DNA of 64,000 nt from DASYPQ01 sp041488095 (GCA_041488095.1 JBGPOP010000010.1:1-64000); one strand, 5' to 3'; positions 50,189 through 59,909 are shown, numbered from the stretch's first letter. A program made the numbers and translations. Notes: a model not told the origin generated them from the letters alone.

Positions 50189-52477
50189 TCACCAGATGAT
50201 GATCTCGCCGTTCGTCGTGTTGAACGTGCCGCCGGCCGGGGCAGGGCAGAAGGTCGGATCGGGGTCCCGGTAGTAGGCCTGATAATAACGCGTCATTCCC
50301 GGGGAGATCGGATCGCCGAGGGCTTGGGACCGCGCGGTGATCGAGGGGTCGCCCGGACCGGGAGCGGACACCGCCCCGTTGATGGCATTTCTCGCATACA
50401 GACGCTTGAGGTGGCCGTTTGCGCAGCGGACCCCGTCGCCGTACACGACGCCGCCCGCGATCTGCCCATCGCATTGAAAGAAAATGGAGAGCGCGGACGG
50501 CCTCTCTCCCGAAGCCGAAAGGACGATCGAATCCGGGTTGGTGCTCCCCGATGACGCGAGGACCGCTCCGGTGCTGCCCGCCTGCGAGTTGGCGCAACCC
50601 CGTCCGGCGGCGCCGACGTTGGAGCACGGACAGGGCGTCGAGAGCGTTCCGTCGCCGAAGCAGAAGGGCGAGCCCGGTGGCGCCGGGGCGAGGGGTATGC
50701 AGCGACTCTCCGTGACCACGACGTTGCCAGGCCAGTCGGTGAACCGCAGCTCGTAGCAGAGCTGGATGCCCTGACCGGCCGCCGTGTCCGCCATGCGAAA
50801 GCGGTACATCTGGCCTCCCGAGCGCGTCCCAGGCACCGTGCTCGCAGCTCCGGTCACGACGACCTGGCCGACGAATCCACCCGGAACGCTCGTGGTGCCG
50901 TAGGTGCCCGGCGAGACGTAGGTGTAGGAAAAGGTCCCGCCCGCGCCGATGGAACCGGAGTCGTAGGTGTAGGGCGCCGTCGTGCTGCTCACGCTCTGGG
51001 CGCTGGCGGAGTTGTTGGTCCAGGTGACCGTCGTTCCGGCGGGGGCTCCGAGCGATGCGGGCACGAATCCACCCGCTGTGATCGAGACCGCGGCCGTGGC
51101 CGGCGCGGTGTCGATCACGTAGCTCGCGATGCCCTCGACGTAGTTCACTCCGTCGTCGAGAACCTGGTCGGCGACCTTGGCGTGCACGACCACCGGCCCG
51201 GCGGCCGGTCCGCTCGGGGGGGTCGAGTGCGCGGTGACCCGGGGTGGCAGCGTGTCGGGCGCTCCGACGTTCCGGTAGAACCTGTTGATGAAGGTGCCGG
51301 ACTCGCCCTGAGCCGTGATGATGTCGTACCGTCCGTCATTGTCGAGATCCGCCACCGTGCAATCCAGGGTCGAGTCCGAAACGGCCTGGATCTGGGCGCT
51401 CTGGTCGACGAATGTGAAGCTGCCGTCGTTGCGGTAGAGGTACTCGTGGGCGCCCAGCGAGCCCACCAGGACGTCGTAGTCGCCATCGACATCATAGTCG
51501 AAGAACACGATCTCGTTGTCGTCCACGCTGCCCGGGAGCACCGGCTGGTTGGTGAAGGAAAGCGTGCCGCTCCCTGACAGGTTGTTCCTCACCGCCCCTT
51601 CCGAGAAACCGCTGAGCGAAACGAAGAACAGATCGAGATCGTCGTCTCCGTCCAGATCGCCGACCTCGGCTTCGTAGGTGTTCCCCGTGCCCGCCTGGAT
51701 CAGCGACGAATGGTCCGTGAACGCCCCGTGGCCGTCGTTGAGCAGCAGGTAGTGGTTCCCGCCCGCGTTCGTGAGCTTGTTGTCCCCGAAGAAATCCACG
51801 TCCCAGTCGCCGTCGATGTCGACCAGCTGGACGTCCATCTGCCCAGCCTTGAGAGGGGCATTGAGTGCGGCGGCGTTCTCGGTGAACACCCCGGTACCGT
51901 CGTTGAGGAAGAGGTGAGGCCGGCCCGGCGGATTGTTGTTGTAGGCGTCGCCGACGACCAGATCGAGGTCGCCGTCATCGTCGACGTCGCCGAACTGGGC
52001 GGCGCCGGAGGAATAGGCCGCGGTCAGGCCGCGCGCCGCGCTTTCCAGGTTGAAGAAGCCGGGATTGGCCACACCCTGGTTGATGTAGAGGAACGGCGGG
52101 TCGGTCGAGAAGGCGTTAGCGAAGAGAGCGTCGACCCAGCCGTCTCCGTCGACGTCGCCGGTGGTCACTCCCTTGGCGTTGGACGAGTGCGCGCCGAGGC
52201 GCGCCACGCTCTCGTCCGCGAAGTTCCAGGGACCGAGCTCGACGAGCTTGTTGATGATCAGGACGTTCTGGCGCTTGGTGCCCGCGGAATTGAAGCCGTC
52301 ACCCTCGGCGAAAAAGATGTCGAGGTCCCCATCGCGGTCGACGTCGGCACACTCGACACCCTCGGTCCAGCGCTGCGGCCCGGGGAAGTTCGTGACCTGT
52401 TGGAACTGTTGAGCGCGTCCCTGCCCGCAGAAAAGCAGACCGGCTGTCACGAGAAGTGGGAGAGGGTGTCGGCGCAT
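50189..52477 (-). CDS. Secreted FG-GAP protein with cupredoxin-like and Cys-rich C-terminal modules
   Basis: 762 residues. A signal peptide (MRRHPLPLLVTAGLLFCGQGRA) leads to seven DxDxDGxxD repeats (propeller, ~25-400), then a cupredoxin-like domain (~465-545: GTTVTWTNNSASAQSV, GGTFSYTYVSPGTYG, GGFVGQVVVTG), which lacks the His/Cys copper ligands of blue copper proteins. A final ~155-residue Cys/Gly-rich module (FCFGDGTLSTPCPCSN, AGRGCANSQAGSTGAVL, SIFFQ, YYQAYYRDP) is shared with the protein at 27269-29002. Probably surface-anchored; function unknown. Confidence 0.82.
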   Translation of the reverse strand: MRRHPLPLLVTAGLLFCGQGRAQQFQQVTNFPGPQRWTEGVECADVDRDGDLDIFFAEGDGFNSAGTKRQNVLIINKLVELGPWNFADESVARLGAHSSNAKGVTTGDVDGDGWVDALFANAFSTDPPFLYINQGVANPGFFNLESAARGLTAAYSSGAAQFGDVDDDGDLDLVVGDAYNNNPPGRPHLFLNDGTGVFTENAAALNAPLKAGQMDVQLVDIDGDWDVDFFGDNKLTNAGGNHYLLLNDGHGAFTDHSSLIQAGTGNTYEAEVGDLDGDDDLDLFFVSLSGFSEGAVRNNLSGSGTLSFTNQPVLPGSVDDNEIVFFDYDVDGDYDVLVGSLGAHEYLYRNDGSFTFVDQSAQIQAVSDSTLDCTVADLDNDGRYDIITAQGESGTFINRFYRNVGAPDTLPPRVTAHSTPPSGPAAGPVVVHAKVADQVLDDGVNYVEGIASYVIDTAPATAAVSITAGGFVPASLGAPAGTTVTWTNNSASAQSVSSTTAPYTYDSGSIGAGGTFSYTYVSPGTYGTTSVPGGFVGQVVVTGAASTVPGTRSGGQMYRFRMADTAAGQGIQLCYELRFTDWPGNVVVTESRCIPLAPAPPGSPFCFGDGTLSTPCPCSNVGAAGRGCANSQAGSTGAVLASSGSTNPDSIVLSASGERPSALSIFFQCDGQIAGGVVYGDGVRCANGHLKRLYARNAINGAVSAPGPGDPSITARSQALGDPISPGMTRYYQAYYRDPDPTFCPAPAGGTFNTTNGEIIIW

Positions 52478-52650
52478 CGGGGCCCTGCTTGGATCAGCGC
52501 GGGCCCATCGGAATCCTCGCGTTCCCGACAGGAGCCTGCCGGAGAAGGATCGAGCGGACAGAGCCCACGGGAGAAGCTGTCGTCGGGGAGTCGCATCCAG
52601 CATATCCTCGCTCCCACACGCCGCAATCTGCCGGCGGGGACCTGCTGCTG

Positions 52651-53334
52651 ATGGCCTACCCGGGCGCTCACGATCACAACCGCCGGCGCCTCGCCGACGC
52701 GCGCCTGATGCTGCTCTTCTCGCCCGAGCTGTGCGCCCCTCGCGATCCACTGGAGATGCTCGAGGCCGTCCTGGAGTCCGTGGACGTGGTTCAGATCCGG
52801 CCCAAGCCTGCGGCTTCTTCCGCGCCCTGCTCCGCCCGCGACACCTACGAGTGGTGCGCTCGCGCGCTCGACCTCTTGTCGGCGCGTCCGGCGCTGGACG
52901 TGCTGGTGATCGTCGACGATCGCGTCGACGTCGCCGCCGCGCTGCGCGAGCGGGGTTGCGCGGGAGTGCATCTGGGGCAGGACGACTGCCCGGTGGGAGT
53001 CGCGCGCGCCGTGCTCGGCCCAGGATCCTTGATCGGTTTCTCGACGCACGACATGCGGCAGGTCGCATTCGCGTCCGACATGGAGGTCGACTACATCGGC
53101 TTCGGTCCGATCCACGCGACGCGCACCAAGGGCTACACGCGGGGCCTGGGCTCGGAGGCGTGCTGGGTGGCGAGCGAAGCATCGTCCCGCCCCGTGTTCG
53201 CGATCGGCGGGATCGACGCCGCGAACGCGGGCGAGCTCTCGCGGGTCGGACGCGCGGCCGTGGGCTCGGCCATCCTCGCCGCCGACGATCCCGCGCACGC
53301 GGCCAGGGAGTTGCGAGAACTCCTGTCGGAGTAG
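52651..53334 (+). CDS. thiE: Thiamine-phosphate synthase
   Basis: 227 residues, TIM-barrel family. ThiE joins the pyrimidine and thiazole phosphates to thiamine phosphate. Recognisable motifs are LFSPELCAPRDP, VIVDDRVDVAAALRERGCAGVHLGQDD, IGFSTHD, DYIGFGPIHATRTKG and FAIGGID. Length is normal. It stands alone, divergent from the FG-GAP gene and convergent with queA. No other thiamine gene is in the window. Confidence 0.9.
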   Translation: MAYPGAHDHNRRRLADARLMLLFSPELCAPRDPLEMLEAVLESVDVVQIRPKPAASSAPCSARDTYEWCARALDLLSARPALDVLVIVDDRVDVAAALRERGCAGVHLGQDDCPVGVARAVLGPGSLIGFSTHDMRQVAFASDMEVDYIGFGPIHATRTKGYTRGLGSEACWVASEASSRPVFAIGGIDAANAGELSRVGRAAVGSAILAADDPAHAARELRELLSE

Positions 53335-53435
53335 TCTGCCCGGGACGCTCGTGCCCGGACACCCGGGCCATCGGGTCGGGCCGTCGGATGAGCAAGGTGC
53401 GGATCCGCCGGCCCAGGAGGCGGCCGCCACGACCC

Positions 53436-54512
53436 TCACAGCAGGAGCATGGCATCACCATAGCTGTAGAAACGGTAGCTCTTCCCGATCGCCTCGGCAT
53501 ACAACCGCAGCGCGCGCTCTCGACCGGCGAATGCGCTGACCAGCATCAGCAGGGTGCTGCACGGGAGGTGGAAGTTCGTCAGCAAAGCATCGACGGCGCG
53601 GAAACGGTATCCCGGCCTGATGAAGATCCGCGTCTCTCCCGAACCTGGCTGGATCCTCCCGGAGGGACCGCAACAGGTCTCGAGCACCCGTGCGCTCGTC
53701 GTCCCCACCGCGACCACGCGGCCGCCACGGCTGCGTACGCGCTCGATGGCAGCCGCGGCGGCCTCGGTCATACGAAACTCCTCCGCATGCATCGGATGAT
53801 CTTCGATCTCCTCGGCCGAGACCGGCTGGAAGGTGCCGAGGCCCACGTGGAGCGTCACCTCCGTCCGTTCGACGCCGCTCTTCGCCAGTCGATCGAGGAG
53901 CGCGGGAGTGAAGTGCAAGCCCGCCGTCGGCGCGGCCACGGCTCCGAGCTCGCGCGCAAAAATGGTCTGGTACCAGCTCCGGTCGGCCTCCCTCCAAGGA
54001 TCCTCGCCGTCATCGCGCCGGATGTAGGGGGGCAGCGGCATCCGGCCCAGATGTTCGAGCATTTCCTCCACCGGCAAGCCGGGCCGCCGCGGATCGGCGA
54101 TCTCGAAGGTCCACTCGGGTCCGGGCTTGCCTTGGCTGTCGGGCATCCGCTCGCAGGCGCGCGCGCGCAGCGCTCCGTCTTCCAGTTCGAGAAGCTCGCC
54201 CTCCCTGAGACGCTTGGCGGGGCGCGCCAGCGCTCGCCATCGCCCCGGTTGCGCGGCCGGACCGAGGACGAGCAGTTCGACCGTTCCCCCCGACGCACGG
54301 TGTCCGAGCAGTCGTGCGGACCGGACTCTCGTGTCGTTGACCACCAGCAGGTCGCCGGCGCGCAGGATCTCGGGCAGATCACGGATCTCGAGGTGGTCCG
54401 TGGCGTCCCGGCGCACGTCGTGGACCAACAGGCGCGCGCGATCGCGCGGCTCGGCGGGCCGCTGTGCGATGCGCTCCTCGGGCAGCACGTAGTGGAAGTC
54501 CGAAACCTTCAA
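53436..54512 (-). CDS. queA: tRNA preQ1(34) S-adenosylmethionine ribosyltransferase-isomerase
   Basis: 358 residues. QueA moves the ribosyl group of SAM onto preQ1 in tRNA to form epoxyqueuosine. Signatures: VSDFHYVLPEERIAQRP at the N-terminus, DLLVVNDTRVRSARLLG, WYQTIFARELGAVAAPTAGLHF, TLHVGLGTFQPV and a closing LLTNFHLPCSTLLMLVSAF. The start is TTG at 54512: it gives the family N-terminus (M)KVSDF, and no ATG or GTG fits. It overlaps the stop of the GT-C gene (TTGA), so the two are co-translated. Confidence 0.95.
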   Translation of the reverse strand: MKVSDFHYVLPEERIAQRPAEPRDRARLLVHDVRRDATDHLEIRDLPEILRAGDLLVVNDTRVRSARLLGHRASGGTVELLVLGPAAQPGRWRALARPAKRLREGELLELEDGALRARACERMPDSQGKPGPEWTFEIADPRRPGLPVEEMLEHLGRMPLPPYIRRDDGEDPWREADRSWYQTIFARELGAVAAPTAGLHFTPALLDRLAKSGVERTEVTLHVGLGTFQPVSAEEIEDHPMHAEEFRMTEAAAAAIERVRSRGGRVVAVGTTSARVLETCCGPSGRIQPGSGETRIFIRPGYRFRAVDALLTNFHLPCSTLLMLVSAFAGRERALRLYAEAIGKSYRFYSYGDAMLLL

Positions 54513-55939
54513 ACGACGGGGGATGAGGGACGGGCGAGCACGCCGCGACGTGCAGCCCACTCCCTCACGAGGAGAGCGAAGAAGGGCAGAGCCAGGACCG
54601 GCCAGAGCCAGGCTGGCTCGGTCCACACTCCCTCGCGCTGCCAGCCCGCGAGAGGCCAGTAGAGAAGCGGCGCGGCGAGTACCAGCCACGACCAGGCCGC
54701 GGAGAAGCGCAGGGTGAGGAAGGGCAGCATCCAGCACAGGTACCAGGGGTGCAGAGTCGGGCTGAGGACCAGCCACGCTCCGATCAGGGCGCACGTTCCG
54801 CGTACCGTATCGCGCTCGCGGCGCACGACACCCACCGCGAGGACCAGCCAAACGAGCGCGGAGACCGCACGGGCGAGTCGACGCGGGTCCGTCCAGGTCT
54901 CGTCGCGCGCGAAGAGTGCGGCGAAGGTCCCCTCGATCCACCGATGGACGAGGTTTCCCGAATCCCAGCGCAGCGCGTATTGCTCCAGCCCCGAAAAGAA
55001 GCCGTGTTCCGATCCCCGCAGGAAGAGGAATGGCGCAAAGCCCAGAGCGCACAGCAACAGGACCAGCGCCGCCCGACCGAACGCTCCCCTTCCCCGGGTG
55101 ATCCATGGGAGAGCCGCGGCTGGAACGTACTTCACCAGGATCCCGGCCGAGAGCAGGATCACGGCTGGCAACCCTCTCCGCGCCGCAGGGACCTTCTCCG
55201 AGGGCTCGTGATCTGAGGATCCGGCGGCGAGGGCTCCGACGAGCAGCAGGATTCCCAGGCTGTCCAGGTGCCCGGATCCAGCGAACTCGATCGCCGGCAG
55301 CGGACACCAGCCCCAGACCACCGCCAGCGCGCGCGGCGAGCGCGCTCGATCGAGGAGGATTGCGAGCGGCCAGAGAACCAGCAGATCGCACAGGGCGAAG
55401 AGCGCGCGCAGGATGCGCACGCCGGCCGTCTCGGGTGCGAGATCGAGCATCCGACACAGGGCCGCCACCGCGGCACTTGCGGCCTGCGAGAGAGGCGGAT
55501 AGGCCGCGCGGACCTCCTTGTGGTTCACGCGGGCGTGGAGGTCGGGAAAGCGGTGCCGCAGCCGCGCGAGCGCTGGATCCCCGGCGTCATCCGGAGGATG
55601 GGCGTAGGGGCTCGTCCCTTCGATCACCACCTCGCCTTCCCAGAGATAGCGGTACACGTCATCGGAAAGACCGGCGTCTCCGGCCCAGGCGAGGAGGCGC
55701 AGCGCGACCGCGCCCGCGACAACGACACGGAGGTCCCCGACGCCGCGCCTGGCAAGGCCCATCGCGAGGAGCCAGGCAACCCCCCCTGCGAGGAAGCAGG
55801 CGGTCGGGATGGGCTCCTCGGATGAGAACCGACCGGAACAGGAGATGGCGAAGACCGCGCCCAGGATCGTCAGGAGCGCCCCGAAGAAGAGCAGCGAGCG
55901 CCCCCCTCCCGGTTTCCCTGCGCTCCGTGCCTTCACCAT
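54509..55939 (-). CDS. GT-C mannosyltransferase-like membrane protein
   Basis: 476 residues with about 11-12 hydrophobic segments. The loop GDAGLSDDVYRYLWEGEVVIEG contains the Asp-Asp-x-Tyr-Arg motif of GT-C polyprenyl-phosphate mannosyltransferases (DUF2029-like), followed by GTSPYAHPPDD; later HPWYLCWMLPFL is another family hallmark. It likely transfers a sugar from a polyprenyl-phosphate donor to a lipid or glycan outside the cytoplasm. The ATG at 55939 is used; sequence upstream in frame is Pro/Gly-rich with no homology. It overlaps queA. Confidence 0.75.
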   Translation of the reverse strand: MVKARSAGKPGGGRSLLFFGALLTILGAVFAISCSGRFSSEEPIPTACFLAGGVAWLLAMGLARRGVGDLRVVVAGAVALRLLAWAGDAGLSDDVYRYLWEGEVVIEGTSPYAHPPDDAGDPALARLRHRFPDLHARVNHKEVRAAYPPLSQAASAAVAALCRMLDLAPETAGVRILRALFALCDLLVLWPLAILLDRARSPRALAVVWGWCPLPAIEFAGSGHLDSLGILLLVGALAAGSSDHEPSEKVPAARRGLPAVILLSAGILVKYVPAAALPWITRGRGAFGRAALVLLLCALGFAPFLFLRGSEHGFFSGLEQYALRWDSGNLVHRWIEGTFAALFARDETWTDPRRLARAVSALVWLVLAVGVVRRERDTVRGTCALIGAWLVLSPTLHPWYLCWMLPFLTLRFSAAWSWLVLAAPLLYWPLAGWQREGVWTEPAWLWPVLALPFFALLVREWAARRGVLARPSSPVV

Positions 55940-56133
55940 CCCGATTGTGGCAGTGTCGGCCGTCGGGTGCCCGCCCGGGCCAGAGTTCCGCGGACTGGAA
56001 AGAACCGGGGAGGTGGCCCAAAGATCCGCGAAGTAGGGATTCACAGCGGCTGGTTTCCTGCCGTTAGGGAGATTTGGAGCCGTGTGGGTTCCCCAGCCCC
56101 GATCCGCGCCCGGGGGGGCCACGGAAGGGGTTG

Positions 56134-56155
56134 GACCTTCCTTCTCCGGAAGGTC
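56134..56155. terminator. First of two tandem hairpins
   Basis: GACCTTCC (56134-56141) pairs perfectly with GGAAGGTC (56148-56155) around a 6-nt loop, downstream of the AAA+ gene on the minus strand. There is no T-tract. It lies in the 335-bp gap (55940-56274), which carries no gene I can support. Confidence 0.45.
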
Positions 56156-56159
56156 ATTC

Positions 56160-56195
56160 AAGGGCCGTGGGCAACGTGGAGTGCCCCCGGCCCTT
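56160..56195. terminator. Second tandem hairpin, 13 bp with one mismatch
   Basis: AAGGGCCG (56160-56167) pairs with CGGCCCTT (56188-56195), and after one mismatch GGGCA pairs with TGCCC, leaving an 8-nt loop. This is the longest perfect-looking hairpin noted in the window. It lies downstream of the minus-strand operon 60598-56275 and may terminate it or protect its 3' end. Confidence 0.5.
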
Positions 56196-56274
56196 CCTCG
56201 TTCGTCGACCAGCTCCCATTTCGCCTTCCCCGTCCGACTCCCGATCCACTCGCCGGGGTGGCTGTTGCGAGGAG

Positions 56275-59007
56275 CTACTCCTCGTCCGCAGGTTCAGCCG
56301 GAGCGATCGTCCAGACGTCCTCGTCTCGGACCTCCTCCCCGATCCCCGCATCCTGCATGCGCGCGACGAGCGTGTCGGGATCCCAGCCGAGGTAGAGCGC
56401 TGCCCGGGTCTTGTTGAGCCTGCCTCCGGGCTTGCGAGTGACGCGCAGGGCCGCGAGCAGATCGCTGCGCAGCGGATGGCGCGAGGGCAGGCGGCGCACG
56501 AGCTGGAGCGAGAACCGTCCGGCGATGTCGCGGACCTGCGCCGGCTCGACGATCTCCACCGCGCGACCTCGCTCGCCTCGAGCGAGGAGCACGAGCTTGT
56601 ACAGGAAGCTCTCGAGCTCGCGCACGTTGCCGTCCCAACGCTGCCTCCACAGGAGCGCGAGCGCCTCGTCGTTGAAGACGGGCGCCCGCAACCCCTCCTC
56701 CTCGGCGAAGCGCCGAGAGATGCAGGCGACGAGTGGAAGGATGTCCTCGCGGCGCTCGCGCAGCGCGGGCACGCAGAACTGGAGGCGATCGAGCCGATGC
56801 GCGAGATCGTTGCGCAGCCTTCCCTCTTCCACCGCCTGCCGGAGTCCCAGACGCGTCGTGGCCAGGATGCGGGCGGGGGGGTCTTCGCGGTCGGCTCCGG
56901 AGTTTTCGTCCTCGAGCAGACGCAGGAGCTCTTCCTGCCTGTCGGGAGCGAGCCGTTCCACCTCCTCGAGGACCAGGCTCCCTCCGCGCGCCGAGGCGAG
57001 CCACTCCGCGATTCCACCCCTCACGGCCTGCGATCCGCAGCCGACAACACGGATCGATCCATCGCGGGATCGACTCTCGAAGTGCATCCAGCGCGCCAGG
57101 ACCATCTTCCCCGACCCCGCCGGTCCGAAGAGGACCACCGGCGAGCGCGAGCGCGCCGCCGCCAGGAGGTGCAAGGCGAATGCGCGGAAGTCGGCGCGCA
57201 GGGCATCGAACCACACCTCGAAGCCGAAGCGCTCGCGGTGCCACACGCTGAACTGCGAGAGACGCAGCGCAAGCCCGGTGCGTTCCACTACCTCCGCGTA
57301 GCGCACCAGGTCGGGTTCGCGGAAATCGTGCCGTCGGCTGGACTCGATCGCCAGGAGACCGCACAGCGTCCCTCCCGCGGAGAGCGCCAGCACGACCCCG
57401 GATCCGGCCCGTTCGTCGAGGGAAAGGCGCGCGTCGGGCTCGTCGAAGGACACCCGGCCGCAGGTTGCAAGCGCGCGCGTGAGGGCACGTCCACGGCCGC
57501 TGGGCACCTCCGAGAGACCCGCGGCCTCGCCGCCGGTCGCGATCAGGCGCGGTTCGCCGGCCTCGATCCCGAAGGCACACCAGCGCCGCTGCGCGGTCTT
57601 GATTCCCAGGTCGGTGACCAATCCGTCGAAGACCTCGGCGCAGACGGAGCCGCGCGCGCGCACGGCCCCGATCGAGGCAGCGCGGAAGGCGGAATCGGCG
57701 GGCATCTCCGTCCGCGCATCGCCTCCGCCGCTGCGGCGGGCGAGGACCTCCCTGCGCCAGTCCTGGGCCATCCATGCCAAGCGCGCCGACCCCGGGAGCA
57801 GATGGTGCTCGCACTCGACGTGCAGCCATCCGGCGACTTCGCCCTCGTCGTCGAGCACGGGAGCCAGAGCCAGGGCCATCGTGCCGTCGCGTCCGAGCGC
57901 CCCGTCGATGGCGCGATCGCCATCGCGGTGGACCACGACCGTCCGCGCGCCGACCACGAGTTCGTTCTCGCGCTCGCCAGCCACGGCGCAGGCGCCGTCG
58001 CGCTCTCGAAGCCATGTGTCGATCCCCTGACGGAGAGCCGGAGCCGCGTCGAGGACCAGCGGATGGACCTCCCCTCCCGGGCGGAAGGCAAAGACCCCCA
58101 GCGCGGCGGCGCCGACCTCGATCCGTTCGCGGATCGGGGATGGAGCACGGAAGCATGCGGCCTGTCGCGGTCGCTCGGGAGGCGCCTTCCCCGACATGCA
58201 AGGCAGCCACTCGGGCCGATGGGCGCGCAGATCGACCAAGCCTGCCGGAATCACTCCCGACCAGGGCGGCAGACCGACCAACGCCGTCTTCGCCCCCGCA
58301 TAATCTCCCAGACACACGAGAGACCAGGAGAGAAGTTGGCGCAGGCGCGCGTCGCCCTGGACCAGCACACCGTGCTCGGCGAGCCAGGCGCGCGCCTCGC
58401 GGACTGCACCGCGGTCGAGAAGGCACTCCGTCAGGCACGCAGCCAGCGCGCGTCGCGCCCTGCGATCGGGGCCCGAGGCCGGATCGGGTCCGGAGAGCCT
58501 CGCGATCTCCGCTCGAAGGAGCTTTTCCGCCGGTCGTGGCCCCTCCGCAAACCTCGCGATCCTCGCCCGCCAGAGGCACGCTTCGGCTGCGCCAGAACCC
58601 GACCTCTCCAGGCTGTCGAGAAGCCGCGCAGCAACCTCGTGCGCGGGCTCGCCGGGCTCCGGTACCCGGGCCAGCCACGGCAGGTCGTCGCTGAACTCGC
58701 CGAGGGTTCGCCAGGCTGCGTGATGGTCGAGGGCGGGTTCGCCCCACCACAGGAACGTGTCGGGTGTCGAGAGTGCGGACAAGTGGTGGCGCAAGAGGTC
58801 GCACAGGGCGCTCTCCACACGGCACCGATCCTGGCGGTCCAACTCGCTGCGCGCCTGCTCGAGACCCACGCCGACGGCGCTGGCGCGGGTCGAACAGGCG
58901 TCGTCCGAGAGAAGTCGCAGGAACTGCACCACGCCGCGGGCGCGGGAGAGCGCGCGCTCGTCGGAGCCGGGCAAGAGGATCTCGAGCGGGTCCGCAGCTT
59001 GCACCAT
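56275..59007 (-). CDS. GAF-AAA+-Fis regulator lacking the sigma54-contact loop
   Basis: 910 residues. Residues 1-270 are helical repeats. Two GAF-like regions follow (~300-415 and ~450-585). A bEBP-type AAA+ domain (~605-800) has Walker A GPAGSGKM (Lys634), an altered Walker B (LVLEEV, Glu681 for Asp), sensor ILATTR and RLRNDLAHRL. The GAFTGA loop that touches sigma54 is absent: the Walker A-B spacing is ~47 residues, not ~65. The C-terminus (~855-890) is a Fis-like helix-turn-helix. It should bind DNA and ATP but not activate sigma54. A good AAGGAG box precedes the ATG. Confidence 0.82.
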   Translation of the reverse strand: MVQAADPLEILLPGSDERALSRARGVVQFLRLLSDDACSTRASAVGVGLEQARSELDRQDRCRVESALCDLLRHHLSALSTPDTFLWWGEPALDHHAAWRTLGEFSDDLPWLARVPEPGEPAHEVAARLLDSLERSGSGAAEACLWRARIARFAEGPRPAEKLLRAEIARLSGPDPASGPDRRARRALAACLTECLLDRGAVREARAWLAEHGVLVQGDARLRQLLSWSLVCLGDYAGAKTALVGLPPWSGVIPAGLVDLRAHRPEWLPCMSGKAPPERPRQAACFRAPSPIRERIEVGAAALGVFAFRPGGEVHPLVLDAAPALRQGIDTWLRERDGACAVAGERENELVVGARTVVVHRDGDRAIDGALGRDGTMALALAPVLDDEGEVAGWLHVECEHHLLPGSARLAWMAQDWRREVLARRSGGGDARTEMPADSAFRAASIGAVRARGSVCAEVFDGLVTDLGIKTAQRRWCAFGIEAGEPRLIATGGEAAGLSEVPSGRGRALTRALATCGRVSFDEPDARLSLDERAGSGVVLALSAGGTLCGLLAIESSRRHDFREPDLVRYAEVVERTGLALRLSQFSVWHRERFGFEVWFDALRADFRAFALHLLAAARSRSPVVLFGPAGSGKMVLARWMHFESRSRDGSIRVVGCGSQAVRGGIAEWLASARGGSLVLEEVERLAPDRQEELLRLLEDENSGADREDPPARILATTRLGLRQAVEEGRLRNDLAHRLDRLQFCVPALRERREDILPLVACISRRFAEEEGLRAPVFNDEALALLWRQRWDGNVRELESFLYKLVLLARGERGRAVEIVEPAQVRDIAGRFSLQLVRRLPSRHPLRSDLLAALRVTRKPGGRLNKTRAALYLGWDPDTLVARMQDAGIGEEVRDEDVWTIAPAEPADEE

Positions 59008-59036
59008 TCGACCACATCTCCTTTCTGCACTCGAGC

Positions 59037-59909
59037 TCAAGCTCGGAGCAGCGTGCGGGCGACCTCCGCCGCGGCTCCCCGGCCCTCGAGGGCGAGGCGG
59101 GTGATGATCTCTGGGGCTGTTTCCGAGAGCGACCCGCCCCGGGCACGCCGGTCTCGACCGATGCGCTCCCTGGCCAGTCTCAAGGCACCCAGGAAGCGCA
59201 TGCGGGTCCCGGGCACCGAGAGATCCACAGGCCGCAGGCGTCGCGCCGCGATCTCGACGCGGGGAGCGTCTCCGCAGCGCAGGGCCAGCGCGAGCAAGGA
59301 GACGGCGACGCGGAGATCGCTGCGGCGCTCGCCGATCGTGGCCGCGTACCAGGCCAGTGACCGCCGCGTTTCGCCGGCCGATTCGAACGCCAGGGCCAGC
59401 GCCTCGAGCGCGGCGACCCGCAGCTCCCGGAGCGACTCCTCGTCGAGGAGATCCCGCAGGATCCCGATCGCCTCGTCGGGGTTCCCCTCGGCGATCAGAC
59501 CGCGCGCGAGATCCAGGCGGCCCGCAGGGCAGCGCTCGAGATCGAGGGAGGCACGCGCAAGCACGGAGGCGAGGGGCCAGCGATCGAGAGGCGAAGCCGA
59601 GAGTCGCATGAGCAGGGAGTGCACCCGCGCGCCATCCGCTCGAGCGGCCGCAATCTCGTCCCGGCAGGCCTCGCCCCACGACGAGCGAGCATCGCCGGGA
59701 GGAATATCCCGCGACGCGTTTCTCCGGGCCACGACGTAGAGCCGGCCCAGAGGTGTCGCGCGACACAGAAGAAGGCAAGCCTCGCGCAACAGCCGCGCCT
59801 GCTCCAGCCGATGCACGTGCCAGAGCTCGCGCAGCGCTGCGGCGTAGGTGACCCGCGAGCCCGGAGCGGTGAGGCTCTCGAACACTCCGGGCGGTCTGTC
59901 TGCTCTCAT
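59037..59909 (-). CDS. Helical-repeat protein of the sigma-like/AAA+ operon
   Basis: 290 residues, all helical, not recognised. Amphipathic pairs (LDLARGLIAEGNPDEAIGILRDLL, ALEALALAFESAGETRRSLAWYA, VSLLALALRCGDAPRVEIAARRL) follow a TPR/ARM-like pattern. It probably binds a protein. Its ATG overlaps the upstream sigma-like gene (ATGA), and the AAA+ gene follows after 29 nt. Context suggests it links the two regulators or measures the level of a partner. Confidence 0.65.
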   Translation of the reverse strand: MRADRPPGVFESLTAPGSRVTYAAALRELWHVHRLEQARLLREACLLLCRATPLGRLYVVARRNASRDIPPGDARSSWGEACRDEIAAARADGARVHSLLMRLSASPLDRWPLASVLARASLDLERCPAGRLDLARGLIAEGNPDEAIGILRDLLDEESLRELRVAALEALALAFESAGETRRSLAWYAATIGERRSDLRVAVSLLALALRCGDAPRVEIAARRLRPVDLSVPGTRMRFLGALRLARERIGRDRRARGGSLSETAPEIITRLALEGRGAAAEVARTLLRA

